Below are positions 48,712-59,768 of a stretch of DNA of 64,000 nucleotides, one piece after another. This DNA comes from Saxidomus purpurata (lineage: Eukaryota; Mollusca; Bivalvia; Venerida; Veneridae). Numbering within the stretch: position 1 is the stretch's first letter; every line of letters starts with the position of its first letter. Location: the NCBI GenBank assembly GCA_022818135.1, contig JAFMSR010000010.1, forward strand, positions 10,650,951 through 10,714,950, written 5' to 3'. The notes beneath the pieces were generated by a model. The model saw only the letters and a program-made list of their open reading frames with translations, did no database searches and was not told the DNA's origin. A program made the translations under genes and the position numbers.

Positions 48712-50131
48712 AACAAGAGGGCCAAGATGGCCCTATATCGCTCACCTTGGTACAAGTCCACCTGCCTGGTGGATGATCACCAGATGTTATATACCAAATA
48801 AGTTTTCCTATATACGCCTTTGTAAAACAAATGATCAGCCACGGGCAAAGTCAATTTTGACCCCAGGGGCATAATTTGAACAAACTTTGAAGAGGTCTAC
48901 TAGGTAATGCTACATGCCAAATATCTAAGCTCTAGGCCTTGTGGTTTCAGAGAAAAGATTTTTAAAAGTTTTTCCTATTATATTCCTTTGCAAAAACTAA
49001 GTGCCCACCTCTGCGGGGTCAATTTGACCCGGGGTCATAATTTGAACAATCTTGGTAGAGGTCCACTAGACAATGCTACATGCCAAATATCTTAGCTCTA
49101 GGCCTTGTGGTTTCAGAGAAGAAGATTTTTAAAAGTTTTTCCTATATATGCCTATGCAAAAACTAAGTGCCCACCCGCAAGGGGTCTATTTGAACAATTT
49201 GGTGGAGGCCCACCTAGACAATGCTACATGTCAAATATCTAAGCTCTAGGCCTTGTGGTTTCAGAGAAGATTTTTAAAGTTTTTCCTTTTTTGTTGCCAT
49301 AGCAACCAGAGTTCTGCATGGAATGGAATTCTTTGAACAATTTTGGTAGAGCTTCATGCAAGGAACATTCCTGCATAGTTTTGTGACCGAAGGTGCCCAG
49401 GCGATAGCTGCTAGTGACCGGGGGGAATCTTTAGCTCAAGGGTCGCCACTGTAACACCTCGGTAGTACGGTTGGTTGGTTCTTATCGTGCGGTCACAAAC
49501 TCAAGAAGTTCATACAGTTTTATACTTTTATTCATGTGATGGATTAATTATTATGTTAACAAATAACAACAGCATACAATGTCCAAATAGAATTCAATAA
49601 TTCTTCCTCAATATTACAACTAATGTGAAGTTCCAAATTATGCAAGTTTAAGTATTCCAATGACACAATATATTTAAGCTAGCACCAAATTATTTCTTAA
49701 TAAGTAAATTTAGATATTCCTATTGTAAAGTTAACTTGAAGATGAAGATGATGAAGTTGAAGACCTCTTTAAGACTAACTTAACTTATATAGCCTAAACA
49801 TTAATGTTGATTCAAAAAATGGTTGGAGCCTGTTAACTGTAATCAGCCAATGGAAAAATTAAAAGTGTCAAAAGAAAACATATATTATCTAATCTGCTGA
49901 TCAGATGGTGTTGTGATCTAACAACTGAAATTTCTGGCTCAGGAAATAGATGTCACAAAGTAATCTATAGAGAAGCCAAGGGCTATTTCTCAATTATAAC
50001 TAAAATCTTGATCTTTGCATTTTGTTATGAAAATTTATAATAACTAAAATTATTTTATTATGAAAATGAATATGCAAATTGTTTAAAATTTCTTTTAATC
50101 AACATTGGCCTGGCGTAGCCAGGTGAGCTAA
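48712..50131 (-). mobile_element. Helentron-like element, family A, interrupted by a nested insertion
   Basis: The 3' end is at 48712-48745 (AACAAG, hairpin AGGGCC/GGCCCT, GCTCACCT). The start hairpin is at 50108-50131 (CCTGGC, loop GTA, GCCAGG, TGAGCTA). Core units with TCTAAGCTCTAGGCCTTGTG fill 48840-49300. The element breaks at about 49380 after GCATAGTTT and resumes at about 50098 with ATCAACATTGGCC, so roughly 715 bp is inserted. Confidence 0.78.
49381..50097 (-). mobile_element. Nested insertion, possible LTR plus primer-binding site
   Basis: On the minus strand an AT-rich block beginning near 50097 runs through an ATGAATAAAAG poly-A-like signal to CCGAGGTGTTACA. It is followed by GTGGCGACCCTTGAGC, which looks like a tRNA primer-binding site after an LTR ending in CA. 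About 80 bp later the insert stops. GTTTTGTGACCG (49377) is inversely repeated as CGGTCACAAAC (49490). No target duplication or internal coding was found, so the LTR reading is tentative. Confidence 0.4.
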
Positions 50132-52439
50132 TAAAAAAAACCTGAATACATAAGATCATGTTTTATGAAGATGAAAAATAAACTTTTCTTCACCCCACGT
50201 ATAAAAAGGGGCATAATCTGTCAAGATTCACAACTGTTATGGGGATTGTTTCTGCAGGAGTAGATGTTGATTGTATAATATATTATGGTGCTTCAAATGT
50301 AATGCTGCGGCTATGCAATACTAAAGATTTGTAGCCCTATTAGTATTTTAAAGAAGCTGTGTGCAAGGTCCAAAGATTTAAGATGGAACACCACTGTGAT
50401 TTTCCGTATTTTATTATTTACTTTAATTTCTATCAACAGTAACACTGTATAGTCTATTGGAGCACCAATAAAGAATTAATATAATTATATAATTTCCAAT
50501 GTGGTTAACCACTGACCTAATGGAACACCATTTAAGTTCAGAATTTTCATCTATGTGACAACAATGAAATATATAATGTAACATTAACAATGGATATTCA
50601 AAATATTCAATGTCATTGGTTAAAAACAAATTGTAAAATTATTGGTCAGTAAGAGACAGAACTTTTGATGGCTTGAGCATAATTACTCTTAAAGCTTAAA
50701 TAAAGTAAATTGCATTTCACACCTACAACACCTGAACAATGGCTATTATGATGCCAATCTATAAACAAATATGGCTTGGCTTTTACATAAAAATTAATCT
50801 GATAGATCCTGCTGAAAGTGAGAATACTAAGTAATTGAAACCATTTCTTTTCCTGCAAGAAATCAAAGTTGTCAAAACATATGGTGCTTCACAAGAAAAT
50901 ATGTGCCAATACAAACAGAAGAAACTACCAAGAATGCAATATTAAAAGTAAAAGAAAATCGATGAAATTTTGCTGCATAATACTATGAACAGCATTAATG
51001 TAAATTTTGTACTTCCTGCAGCAGATTTAAAACAATCATAGAGAAAGTCCCAGTTTTTGTTTAATCACAATCTAGCTATTCAAATTAAAGCTTCCTGCAA
51101 TATCTTATTATCCCATAGTTGTTCAAAATACCATTTCAATCTGATATTGCCATAATCAAGTTTTCATTTTCAAACGTCTTATTGCAACTTTAAGTTTGTC
51201 TCCAGTAGTGTACTGGTCTTGAAATGTTTTCAATAAGTAGCAGTAGTATCTATACAGCCTCATTTATCATAACCAGATGCTGAACATAATTATATGGGTG
51301 CATTAATACAAATACATTGTTCAAATGTAAATACAGAAATTTTAGTTCAATTGGTAAGATTATGGTTTTTTATTTAATGTTTTTCAGTGGTTTATCGAAC
51401 TATAACGGTGAATTATATCCCGATAAACTTGCTGTCCACTCAGTGAAAATTATCAAAAATTTGTACCTCGGTTTAACGTCATATGCTGAGCGTAACAAAT
51501 GCAGGAAACCATATGAACTATTATAAACAGTCCAACTTGTGCATAATGCAAATCTTTTTTAAGTTTCGCATTTAACTTTGTCTCTAATTTAGCTTATAAA
51601 AACATGACTAAACAGAAATAGACCGAATATTTGTTGACACCCTGTAGATATGTGTTTGATCACTTCAGTAATAAGATCTTATTGCTTTTCCTCATTTTTC
51701 ATTCCATCATTATATTGTTTGTTACAGTTGAGTAACATTTCTTATACTCTAACCATGTCACTCTTCATTTCTCTCAAGAATGCTGCAACAACATTCTTTT
51801 ACTTCTTTGTTTTCATTTTCTTCATCTGTTCGTTACAGTGACCCTCGTCCGTACTTGTTCCTTTGAAGAGACTTCTGAGGAATTGAAAAATGCAGGGGTT
51901 ACAGTAGAATTCAAATTATTGCTACAGCCAGCGTAGCCAATGAAAACTGGTTTCACATTTATTTTGGACATAATTAAGCCCCTTTGAAAAAAGGCAATGT
52001 TTTGGTGCATTTCCATTCTTATTATAATTATGGTCAATTGTGCTAAGGTAATTCTTGTAAAGTTTTCCACAGTGACTGCTGTTCGGCTTTTTCTGCCGTA
52101 ATGTTAAATGCATCAGAACGCAGCTCACACGTGCTTCATTTTTGTACTCGGTGTAGCAAACATTTCTTCATGCTGAACATGTAGCTCAATCAATTCAAGA
52201 ACACATCCCATAAGGCCATTTAGTTAGAGCTGTCCCTGAAAATAACAAATGCTTCATATAGTTTATATTATACTGTCCTTGTATCTACATGAGAGGACAA
52301 TAAGCTGGTGAGGAAGAATAAAATGTAACAATATAATGAAACAAGCAAGTTCAGTGAATATAATTATATCCCCTGCCAAATTTAGAAAATAGCTGAAAAA
52401 GAACAACTGGAAAGTGTATTGGTCTGTCTGTTTCAGAAA
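50132..52439. other. Repeat-poor DNA
   Basis: About 2.3 kb without recognised repeats. Two overlapping minus-strand frames at 51822-52128 look mildly protein-like (for example KPVFIGYAGCSNNLNST) but lack convincing splice sites. Confidence 0.4.
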
Positions 52440-53112
52440 AAACAAGAGCTGTCCCTCATAAGTGAAGAATGCCCATGAAAGAGGTCTCAAAGTCTGTATC
52501 CTCTCCATGTGCTCAACAATTGTAATTCTAAAATCCTTCCATGCATGACAGAGTTACCATTCAAAACAGTATTCCATTACCTTTAAACTGTGACCCGAGG
52601 TAGACGTGGGTCTTGCACTACATCATCTTGAGGTGCTGAACATTTGTGCCAAGTTATTTCATTTTCAATCAATACATGACAAAGTTTCAGTCCGGACACA
52701 TTTGTGTGCATATATACAGGATTCTATTACTTTCTAACACTTAGTGTGACCTTGACCTTTGAGGTATGGACATGGGTCTTGCGAGCGACACGTTGTCTTG
52801 ATGTGCTTAACATTTGTGTCAAGTTATTTTAAAATCTTTCAATGCATGACAAAGTTACAGTCCAGACACGGATGTGTGCATATATAAAGGATTCTATTAC
52901 TTTCGAACTATTAGTATGACTGACCTTTGAGGTTGGGACATGGGTCTTAAACGTGACACATCGTCTTGATGTGCTGGACATTTTGTGCCAAGTTATTTTA
53001 AATCTTTCAATGCTGACAAAGTTACAGCCAAGAATTGAAAAAATACAAGGTTGGACGCACGTATGGACGGATGTTGCAGTTTTAATATGACATCCTTCGG
53101 GGGCATAAAACC
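52440..53112 (-). mobile_element. Helentron-like element, family C
   Basis: Reverse copy of the 14.8-kb element. The 3' end is AACAAGAGCTGTCCCTCATA at 52440. Core units carry GTGACCTTGACCTTTGAGG and GGACATGGGTCTTGC. The start end is near 53095-53112 with CCTTCGGGGGCATAAAA. Confidence 0.75.
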
Positions 53113-54390
53113 ATTTTTAAAATTTCACCACCCCATTGGGACCTCATCCCTGAGGAGTAATTATTTTTTCAACACCTCACAGTGATACAGAACTTATCAG
53201 TTTAAATAAATCAGTTCTGTTTAGTTTCAGAAAAAAAGAAGCACTACACCCCCTTAAGCGGCCCCATTACTATAAAAATCAGGAAGTGTAGGGGGTGGAT
53301 ATTAGTGACCATTAAATTATTTGAGCCAATTACAATTTAATTTTGATAACCTATTTCAGAGCAATAGAATTTTAATGTTTTATATTGAATATTAAAGAAA
53401 ATACCAGTTAAAGGGCAATAACTCTAGAGATACTAATACGATCTTGCCGAAAAATGTGTGTGCGCTGGGTTACACTTATTTTAAGTTTCAAGAAATTCTA
53501 TCCATTTGTTCTCGAGTTATGATTCAGGATCTTACACATCGATACTTATGTGGCTACTCCATTGTCATTTTAGCCACATAAGAAAAAACATAGCCACTTA
53601 AGAGCTTACAGAATGAATAACATTAGAGAGTATTTACTGTTGCCTATTGTTCCTATAGCCATCCAGGTATCCAAATGTAAGCACATCTGGATGGAGGGAC
53701 ATTTCTAACTAAATGGTACTTAAGTGGCTATGTTACGTATTTTGAATATTTGTATGTCTAATTTTAGCCAAGTAACAGAAATGTTTCGCTACATAACAGC
53801 CAATTATCCTATGGAATTAATGGAATTTACAGTTATGTATTAGTTGCTATGGACAGTTCAGCCACACAAGTACCTATTTGTAAGAGTGGACATAAGGACA
53901 AACGCCAAAACAATATCCCTCCGCCAAAACAAGAACCGTCTGATAATTATAGTAACTAAAACGAAATGTGCAAGAAATAAAACATAACTGGACCCCAAAA
54001 AACTATTAAACTTTTTGCAAAATTCAGCCAATTACGTAGCGATAGGCTGAAGATTTTGTTAGGAGAAGTAAAGGTACAGTCAACTCTACATACTCCATTT
54101 TGACAGCCGTAGGAACAATAGGAAAAAAGGTGCCATGTTATTGCACATGCTGTGAATCTATTCCCCCACTTTCAGGAAATACTTTACTTCTGTCCTAAAG
54201 CTTGTACATTCATACAGCTTTGTACTTGGTTAGATGAAATCCTGATTCATAAAGTGACTGGTTATCGTCATTCTCAGTCACAGTTGATTCAAGTAAGTGA
54301 AAACAAGAATAAGGCAATGAAGAGAAGGTTTGCAAAATTATATTAATGTTCATTATCAGTATAGGTACTTGATATTTTTCATTTATTTCG
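53113..54390. other. Mostly unassigned DNA
   Basis: One diverged unit resembling the next array is visible at 53410-53520 (GGGCAATAACTCTAGAGATA). TTATGTGGCT-type short motifs scatter through 53530-53900. No gene seen. Confidence 0.4.
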
Positions 54391-54394
54391 ACTA

Positions 54395-55979
54395 AAAGTA
54401 GACAAGGTAGAGTTATTGTTCTTGCACGTTACTGCCCTTCCATACAAATGTGCTATGTCAGTGTATTAAGTTTGTAGTAAATCCCTCATGTACTTTTAAG
54501 AGTTATGCTCCCGGACAAAGTTTTTCTAAGTAAAATCTGATAAAGGGGAATAACTCTAAAAGTAGGCCCAGGTGAGTTATTGTTCTTACACACTGCACTT
54601 CCTACCAATGTGCTATGTCAGTGTATTAAGTTTGAAGAAAATTCCTCAAGTACTTTTGGAGTTATGCTCTGGACAAAACTTTTAAAGTAAATCTGATAAA
54701 GGGGAATAACTCTCAAAGTAGGCAAGGTAAAGTTATTGTTCTTGCACACTGCACTTCCTACCAATGTGCTATGTCAGTGTATTAAGTTTGAAGAAAATCC
54801 CTCAAGTACTTTTGGAGTTATGCTTCGGACAAGTAAATCTGATAAAGGGGAATAACTCTAAAAGTAGGCAAGGTAGAGTTATTGTTCTTGCACACTGCAC
54901 TTCCTACCAATGTGCTATGTCAGTGTATTAAGTTTGAAGTAAATCCCTCAAGTACTTTTGGAGTTATGCTCTGGACAAAACTTTTAAAGTAAATCTGATA
55001 AAGGGAATAACTCTAAAAGTAGGCAAGGTAGAGTTATTGTTCTTGCACACTGCTCTTCCTACCAATGTGCTATGTCAGTGTATTAAGTTTGAAGAAAATT
55101 CCTCAAGTACTTTTGGAGTTATGCTTCGGACAAGTAAATCTGATAAAGGGGAATAACTCTAAAAGTAGGCAAGGTAGAGTTATTGTTCTTGCACACTGCA
55201 CTTCCTATCAATGTGCTATGTCAGTGTATTAAGTTTGAAGTAAATCCCTCAAGTACTTTTGGAGTTATGCTCCGGACAAAACTTTTAGAGTAAATCTGAT
55301 AAAGGGGAATAACTTTAAAAGTAGCAAGGTAGAGTTATTGTTCTTGCACACTGCACTTCCTACCAATGTGCTATGTCAGTGTATTAAGTTTGAAGAAAAT
55401 CCCTTCAGTACTTTTGGAGTTATGCTCCGGACAAAGTTTTTCAAGTAAATCTGATAAAAGGGGAATAACTCTAAAAGTATGCAAGGTAGAGTTATTGTTG
55501 TTACACACTGCACTTCCTCCCAATGTGCTCTGTCAGTGTATGAAGTTTGAAGAAAATCGCTCAAGTACTTTTGGAGTTATGCTCCGGACAAAATTGGGAC
55601 GGACGCATGGACGGACGGACGGACAGACGGACGGACGGACGGACGGACGGACGGACGAAGGGCATTTCTAATATCCCCTTCGCCGGGGGGATAAATAAAA
55701 TCCCTCAAGTACTTTTGGAGTTATGCTCCGGACAAAGTTTTTCAAATAAATCTGATAAAAGGGGAATAACTCTAAAAGTAGGCAAGGTAGAGTTATTGTT
55801 CTTACACACTGCACTTCCTCCCAATGTGCTCTGTCAGTGTATGAAGTTTGGAGAAAATCCCTCAAGTACTTTTGGAGTTATGCTCCGGACAAAATTGGGA
55901 CGGACGCACGGACGGACGGACGCACGGACGGACGAAGAGCATTTCTAATATCCCCTTCGCCTTCGGCGGGGGGATAAAT
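54395..55979 (-). mobile_element. 153-bp tandem array ending in (ACGG)n and a hairpin
   Basis: Units contain GGGGAATAACTCTAAAAGTA, AGAGTTATTGTTCTTGCACA, AATGTGCTATGTCAGTGTAT and AGTACTTTTGGAGTTATGC about every 153 bp, nearly ten copies. Two terminal modules (55602-55695 and 55900-55979) each hold a GACGGACGG run, ATTTCTAATATCCCCTTCGC and a hairpin within CCCCTTCGCC...GGGGGGATA. The duplicated terminus shows that about 285 bp including the end was repeated. On the minus strand the layout is start hairpin, TCCG microsatellite, tandem core, like the other Helentron-like families. Frames reading TDGQTDGRTDG are microsatellite artefacts. Confidence 0.85.
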
Positions 55980-56414
55980 AAACGGTGAAAATGTTATTGC
56001 ACATGCCATGTGAATGGCAACAATATTGTACACTTTTAGGCATACATACTTTTACATTCTGTCCTAAAACATGTCATGGAAACAGCTTTGTACTGGTTAG
56101 ATGCCAAATTCTGATTCATATATGTGTGTACTGGTCATACCTCATTCTACCCAAACATGTCACATTGAATTAACTAATGAAAACATGCAATAATATGCAC
56201 ACCTTCCACTGATCTTTGCAACAAATAACTCTATCAAAGTTGTGCCAGTCATCGAGGACTATCAGAACCCATGGGTGAATTTTTTCAGGATTGGTGTTTT
56301 CCTGGATCTTTCAATGTGTTCAGTAAGTTAAACCTAGAGTAAACTGTGTACTGACCTGTCAAATAAAATGTACAATTCATAACATACATTGCATCTTGTA
56401 TTAATATTTTTATG
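55980..56414. other. Unassigned DNA
   Basis: Nothing recognised. Confidence 0.4.
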
Positions 56415-57148
56415 ATTTTGAGCAGAGAGTAAAGGTCCACTAGGTAATGCCACATGCTAAAAATCTAAGCTCTAGGCCTTGTGGCGTCAGAGAAGATTTT
56501 ATAAGTTTTTTCTATATATGCCTGTATATAAACAAGTGACCACCTGGTGGGGTAAATTTTGACCAGGTCCACTAGGTTATGCCACATGCTAAATATCTAA
56601 GTTCTAGGCTTTGCTGTTTCTGAGAAGATTTTATACGTTTTTCCTACATGAGCTTATGTAAAAACAAGTGACCCGAAGCAGTTTTGAGCTAGAGGACATA
56701 ATTTGAAAGATCTTGGTAGAGATCCACTAGGTTATGCCACATGGTAAATATCTAAGCTCTAGGCTTTGTGGTTTCAGAAGAGAAGATTTTTGAAGTTTAT
56801 TATATCTAAGCCTATGTAGAAACAAATGACACCCTGTACGGGTCCATATTGGCTCCCTTATCATGATTTGAACAATCTTGGTAGAGGTCCATAAAGTAAT
56901 GCCACATGCTAAATATCTAAGTTCTAGGCATTCCTGTTTTTGAGAAGATTTTAAAACTTTTTCCTTTCTGTTGTCATAGCAACCAGAGTTCTGCATGGAA
57001 TGGAATTATCTGAACAATTATGAAAGGGCTTCATGCAAGGAACATCCCTGCCAAATCCAAGTGGTTTCAGAGGAGATTTCATTAGAAGGAAAATTTTAAT
57101 GGACACATGATCAGTGATCCTAATGTAAAGAGCCAGAGTGAGCTGAAT
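56415..57148 (-). mobile_element. Helentron-like element, family A, partial
   Basis: Reverse core units with ATCTAAGCTCTAGGCCTTGT and GGTCCACTAGGTAATGCCAC, then CAACCAGAGTTCTGCATGG and CATGCAAGGAACATCCCTGC. The start end survives only as AGCCAGAGTGAGCTGA. The 3' hairpin is absent. Confidence 0.7.
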
Positions 57149-57339
57149 AAACGTAGGGCCAGAATAGATAATTGTACAAGTTTGAGAGAAAAACAATTAT
57201 TGACTGAACACCGATTTCATCCCTCTCCCTGCCTGCCCATAAAGGGTGAAAACATACTACATCCAGTTTTTAAGTGCATATAACAATTAAAGAGTTAGGT
57301 ACAGTTATAAAGAAACAATATGAAGTAACAATGGCAAGG

Positions 57340-57480
57340 GACAGCACCTTGGTAGAACCAACAACCTTTCATAAGCCGGCTGGATGGATGCCTAACATGA
57401 AAGAATCCTACACCCCAGCAAGGTTTCAAACCTTCAGTAGTGACAGTAAGTGATTCCAAGTCAGCTTCTTAAGACATGGA
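57340..57480 (-). mobile_element. tRNA-derived SINE fragment
   Basis: On the minus strand ACTGAAGGTTTGAAACCTTG is B-box-like, followed by AGGATTCTTTCATGTTAGGC, CATCCAGCCGGCTTATGAAA and GGTTGTTGGTTCTACC. From memory this body resembles a SINE that is common in bivalves. The 3' tail is missing. Confidence 0.45.
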
Positions 57481-57650
57481 CTTTGGATACTAGTGTTTCA
57501 AAAGTTTAGCTGTACTTACATTCAGAAAGTTTTGGCTGAAAGATGTACCTGCTACATCATACCTTTCTTTGAAAGTGTTTTTTTTTTAATTAACATTCTT
57601 TGTTTTGTGAATTTTAATGCTTTTGTTAAATGATTTTAATACCTTCACAG

Positions 57651-57722
57651 GAAGAATCCAAATCTCCATCTATGTTATCATTTGCTGCTCCAGCTGGTGG
57701 TCTTCCAGTTACAGTGGGCTAG
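57651..57722 (+). CDS. Candidate terminal coding exon, unrecognised gene
   Basis: An acceptor (TTAATACCTTCACAG, ending 57650) is followed directly by 23 codons beginning EESKSPSMLSF and ending PVTVG, then TAG at 57720-57722. Composition and a clean stop are protein-like. AATAAA lies downstream at 58557. No upstream exon was found in the window: the DNA before it is SINE and Helentron-like repeat, so an upstream exon would have to lie further left. I do not recognise the sequence. A second frame after the same acceptor is also open for about 30 codons, so the frame is not certain. Confidence 0.3.
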   Translation, partial: EESKSPSMLSFAAPAGGLPVTVG

Positions 57723-58235
57723 TTCAAGGTTCTGAAATGTCATTTTAATGTCTCCTTTAAGAAGACAGTCAACACAAAGTAAATACTGTCAAGTAAAAGT
57801 CAATGGAAGAGTTTTGAAGATTGAAATCAAAATAGTTATAAGGATGTATGGATATACAACACAGGTCATATGTACATATGAAGTTGGCTCATATAATATA
57901 GGCCCTTTGTTTCATCCAAGTGCATGATAAAATCTGTAAGATCCTTATGAGCAAGTGCTCTCCCTTGATAGAAGAACGTTGCAAATGTTTTGACTTGTCA
58001 CCAACTGTTATGTATTCAATCAGAACCTGTTATGTATGATATTACCGACTTAAATGGAATAACTTTATGAATCATGGAAATGTTGGTCGGACAAAAATAA
58101 CCTTCTCTGACACTGAATGTCAGACTATCTGCGCAGCAGTTGTGCAAAGCCTGCAAGACATTGGTTATAGAATTCTGGAAACTAAAACGTGAAGCTCCCT
58201 TATCTGGTTTCAAATCCTGGGCTTCAAGCATGCTC
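57723..58235 (+). other. Possible 3' UTR or unassigned DNA
   Basis: No repeat recognised. It would be 3' UTR if the preceding exon is real. Confidence 0.25.
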
Positions 58236-58399
58236 ATTCAGCATGGAATCACTGTAGTGAAGGTTGTGATTTCATCATTTAGCATGGAATCACTGCAGTG
58301 AAGGTTGTGATTTCATCATTCAGCATGGAATCACTGTGGTGAAGGTTGTGATTTCATCATTCAGCATGGAATCACTGCGGTGAAGGTTGTGATTTCATT
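58236..58399. repeat. Tandem repeat, 41-bp unit, about 4 copies
   Basis: AGCATGGAATCACTG starts at 58240, 58281, 58322 and 58363 with very few differences between copies. Confidence 0.93.
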
Positions 58400-58689
58400 A
58401 TAGGAAGATATTTTATAGAATCATTTTGCTTATATGCTTAATTAAATCATTGGATATTTGCTCGATAATTCACTTTTAGTAATGCTGAGACTGCCAATGT
58501 GGTGAGAACAGCATGCAATGTTTGAATGCCGGCACTGTGAATGAAGAGAATTGCAGAATAAAATGTGCCAGATTGAAGGAAAAGCTGATTTCTTAGAAAT
58601 GCAGTCATGTCCAGCTTGGAGCTACATTTACAAGCTTCAAAGAAATGGCTGCCTCAGTCTTGCAGTCAGGTAAACATCACACCATATAG

Positions 58690-59070
58690 TAACACTAAAA
58701 ATTCATATATAAGACTGTGAAAAATTAAGTGACCTCTTGGCAGGGTCAATTTTGACCCAGGGCTCATAATTTGAACAATCTTGGTAAGGGTCCACTAGGC
58801 AGTGCTATATGCTTAATATCTAAGCATTACGTCTTGTGGTTTTAGAGAAGATTTTTTAAAGTTTTCCCTAAGCCCTAGGCCTTCCAGTTTTTTTAGAAGA
58901 TTTTTCCTTCCATGACTACCAGAGTTCTGCATGGAATGGAATAATTTGAACAACTTTGATAGCGCTTTGATGTTACTACATCTGCCAAGTTTCATCAACA
59001 TTGGCCCAGTGATTTCAGAGGAAATGTTTTAAGGAAAAAGTGAGGACGTATGATGTAAGCCAGATGCATC
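58690..59070 (-). mobile_element. Helentron-like element, family A, partial
   Basis: Reverse core motifs: GGTCAATTTTGACCCAGGG, TTTGAACAATCTTGG, CCAGAGTTCTGCATGG and GTTTCATCAACATTGGCCC. Both terminal hairpins are missing. Confidence 0.6.
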
Positions 59071-59138
59071 CAGGTAATCTAAAGTGAAGTGATCATAAAT
59101 ATCTTTGCTTCAATTTACTTACTTTTGCCTGCCTTTCT

Positions 59139-59768
59139 CACTGTGGTGTAACCGAGACGGTTAACATTTTTTCGGAATTTCCAAGATGGCGGACGAGAGT
59201 GGATGTGAAAAGTAGGTGTCTTACTTTTGTCCTTGTAACTAGTTAAAAACGAATTTCAGAAATGAAATTCTTACACAGACCGATAGAAAAATGATTTTGC
59301 CATTCTAGGCTTTATCCGTTTCATTAAACAGTGTCTACTTTTCTAAATATCGTTGATAAAAGTGAACCAAATGCCGGTGCTCTGAAATGAAGCGAGAGGT
59401 CATGTGTGTTTTTACTCGGCAAAAGTTCATTCTTTGATGGATAAGTCCACGAAAACCACTACTCGGTAGATTCTGTTGTTATCTTAAAGAACGAAAAGCT
59501 GAATGTTGATATATGTACAGGAAATGGGCGAAAAAGCCACTTACACGAAATATGCTCTGTACGGTCCATATACATATGTTGAGTCACACGTTTCTTTCAC
59601 TGTACGGTTCGTATATGCATAAAACTGTTCGGTGCGTAGCAAAATTTAAACAAAATTACTGTACGGTCCGTAGAAGAAACCTAGATGAAACAGTACGATG
59701 GGTTTTTGTAATATATAGCTTGAAGCTAACATAAACATAATTAAAGAGCTTACATGAGCGTATTGCAC
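59139..59768 (+). repeat. Left terminal inverted repeat
   Basis: Matches the reverse complement of 62019-62635. It begins with the nested palindrome AACCG-AGA-CGGTT and CCAAGATGGCGGA, a YY1-type sequence that overlaps a potential start codon. Motifs related to CTGTACGGTCCGTA lie near 59557, 59599, 59627, 59659 and 59689. Confidence 0.9.
59186..59211 (+). CDS. Candidate first coding exon in the left inverted repeat
   Basis: The 26-nt frame ATG...GAAAA encodes MADESGCE plus two bases and is followed by the donor GTAGGT. The start context is CAAGATGG. The same exon, unchanged, is on the opposite strand in the right repeat (62563-62588). Preservation in both repeats fits function but also simple TIR homogenisation. 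Confidence 0.35.

Noticed and set aside
51822..52128. Two overlapping minus-strand frames with protein-like segments
   Set aside because: No convincing splice sites or start context, and neither frame is clearly favoured.
55366..55671. Frame encoding a GRTDGRTDGQ tail
   Set aside because: Product of the GACGG microsatellite at the end of a transposable element.
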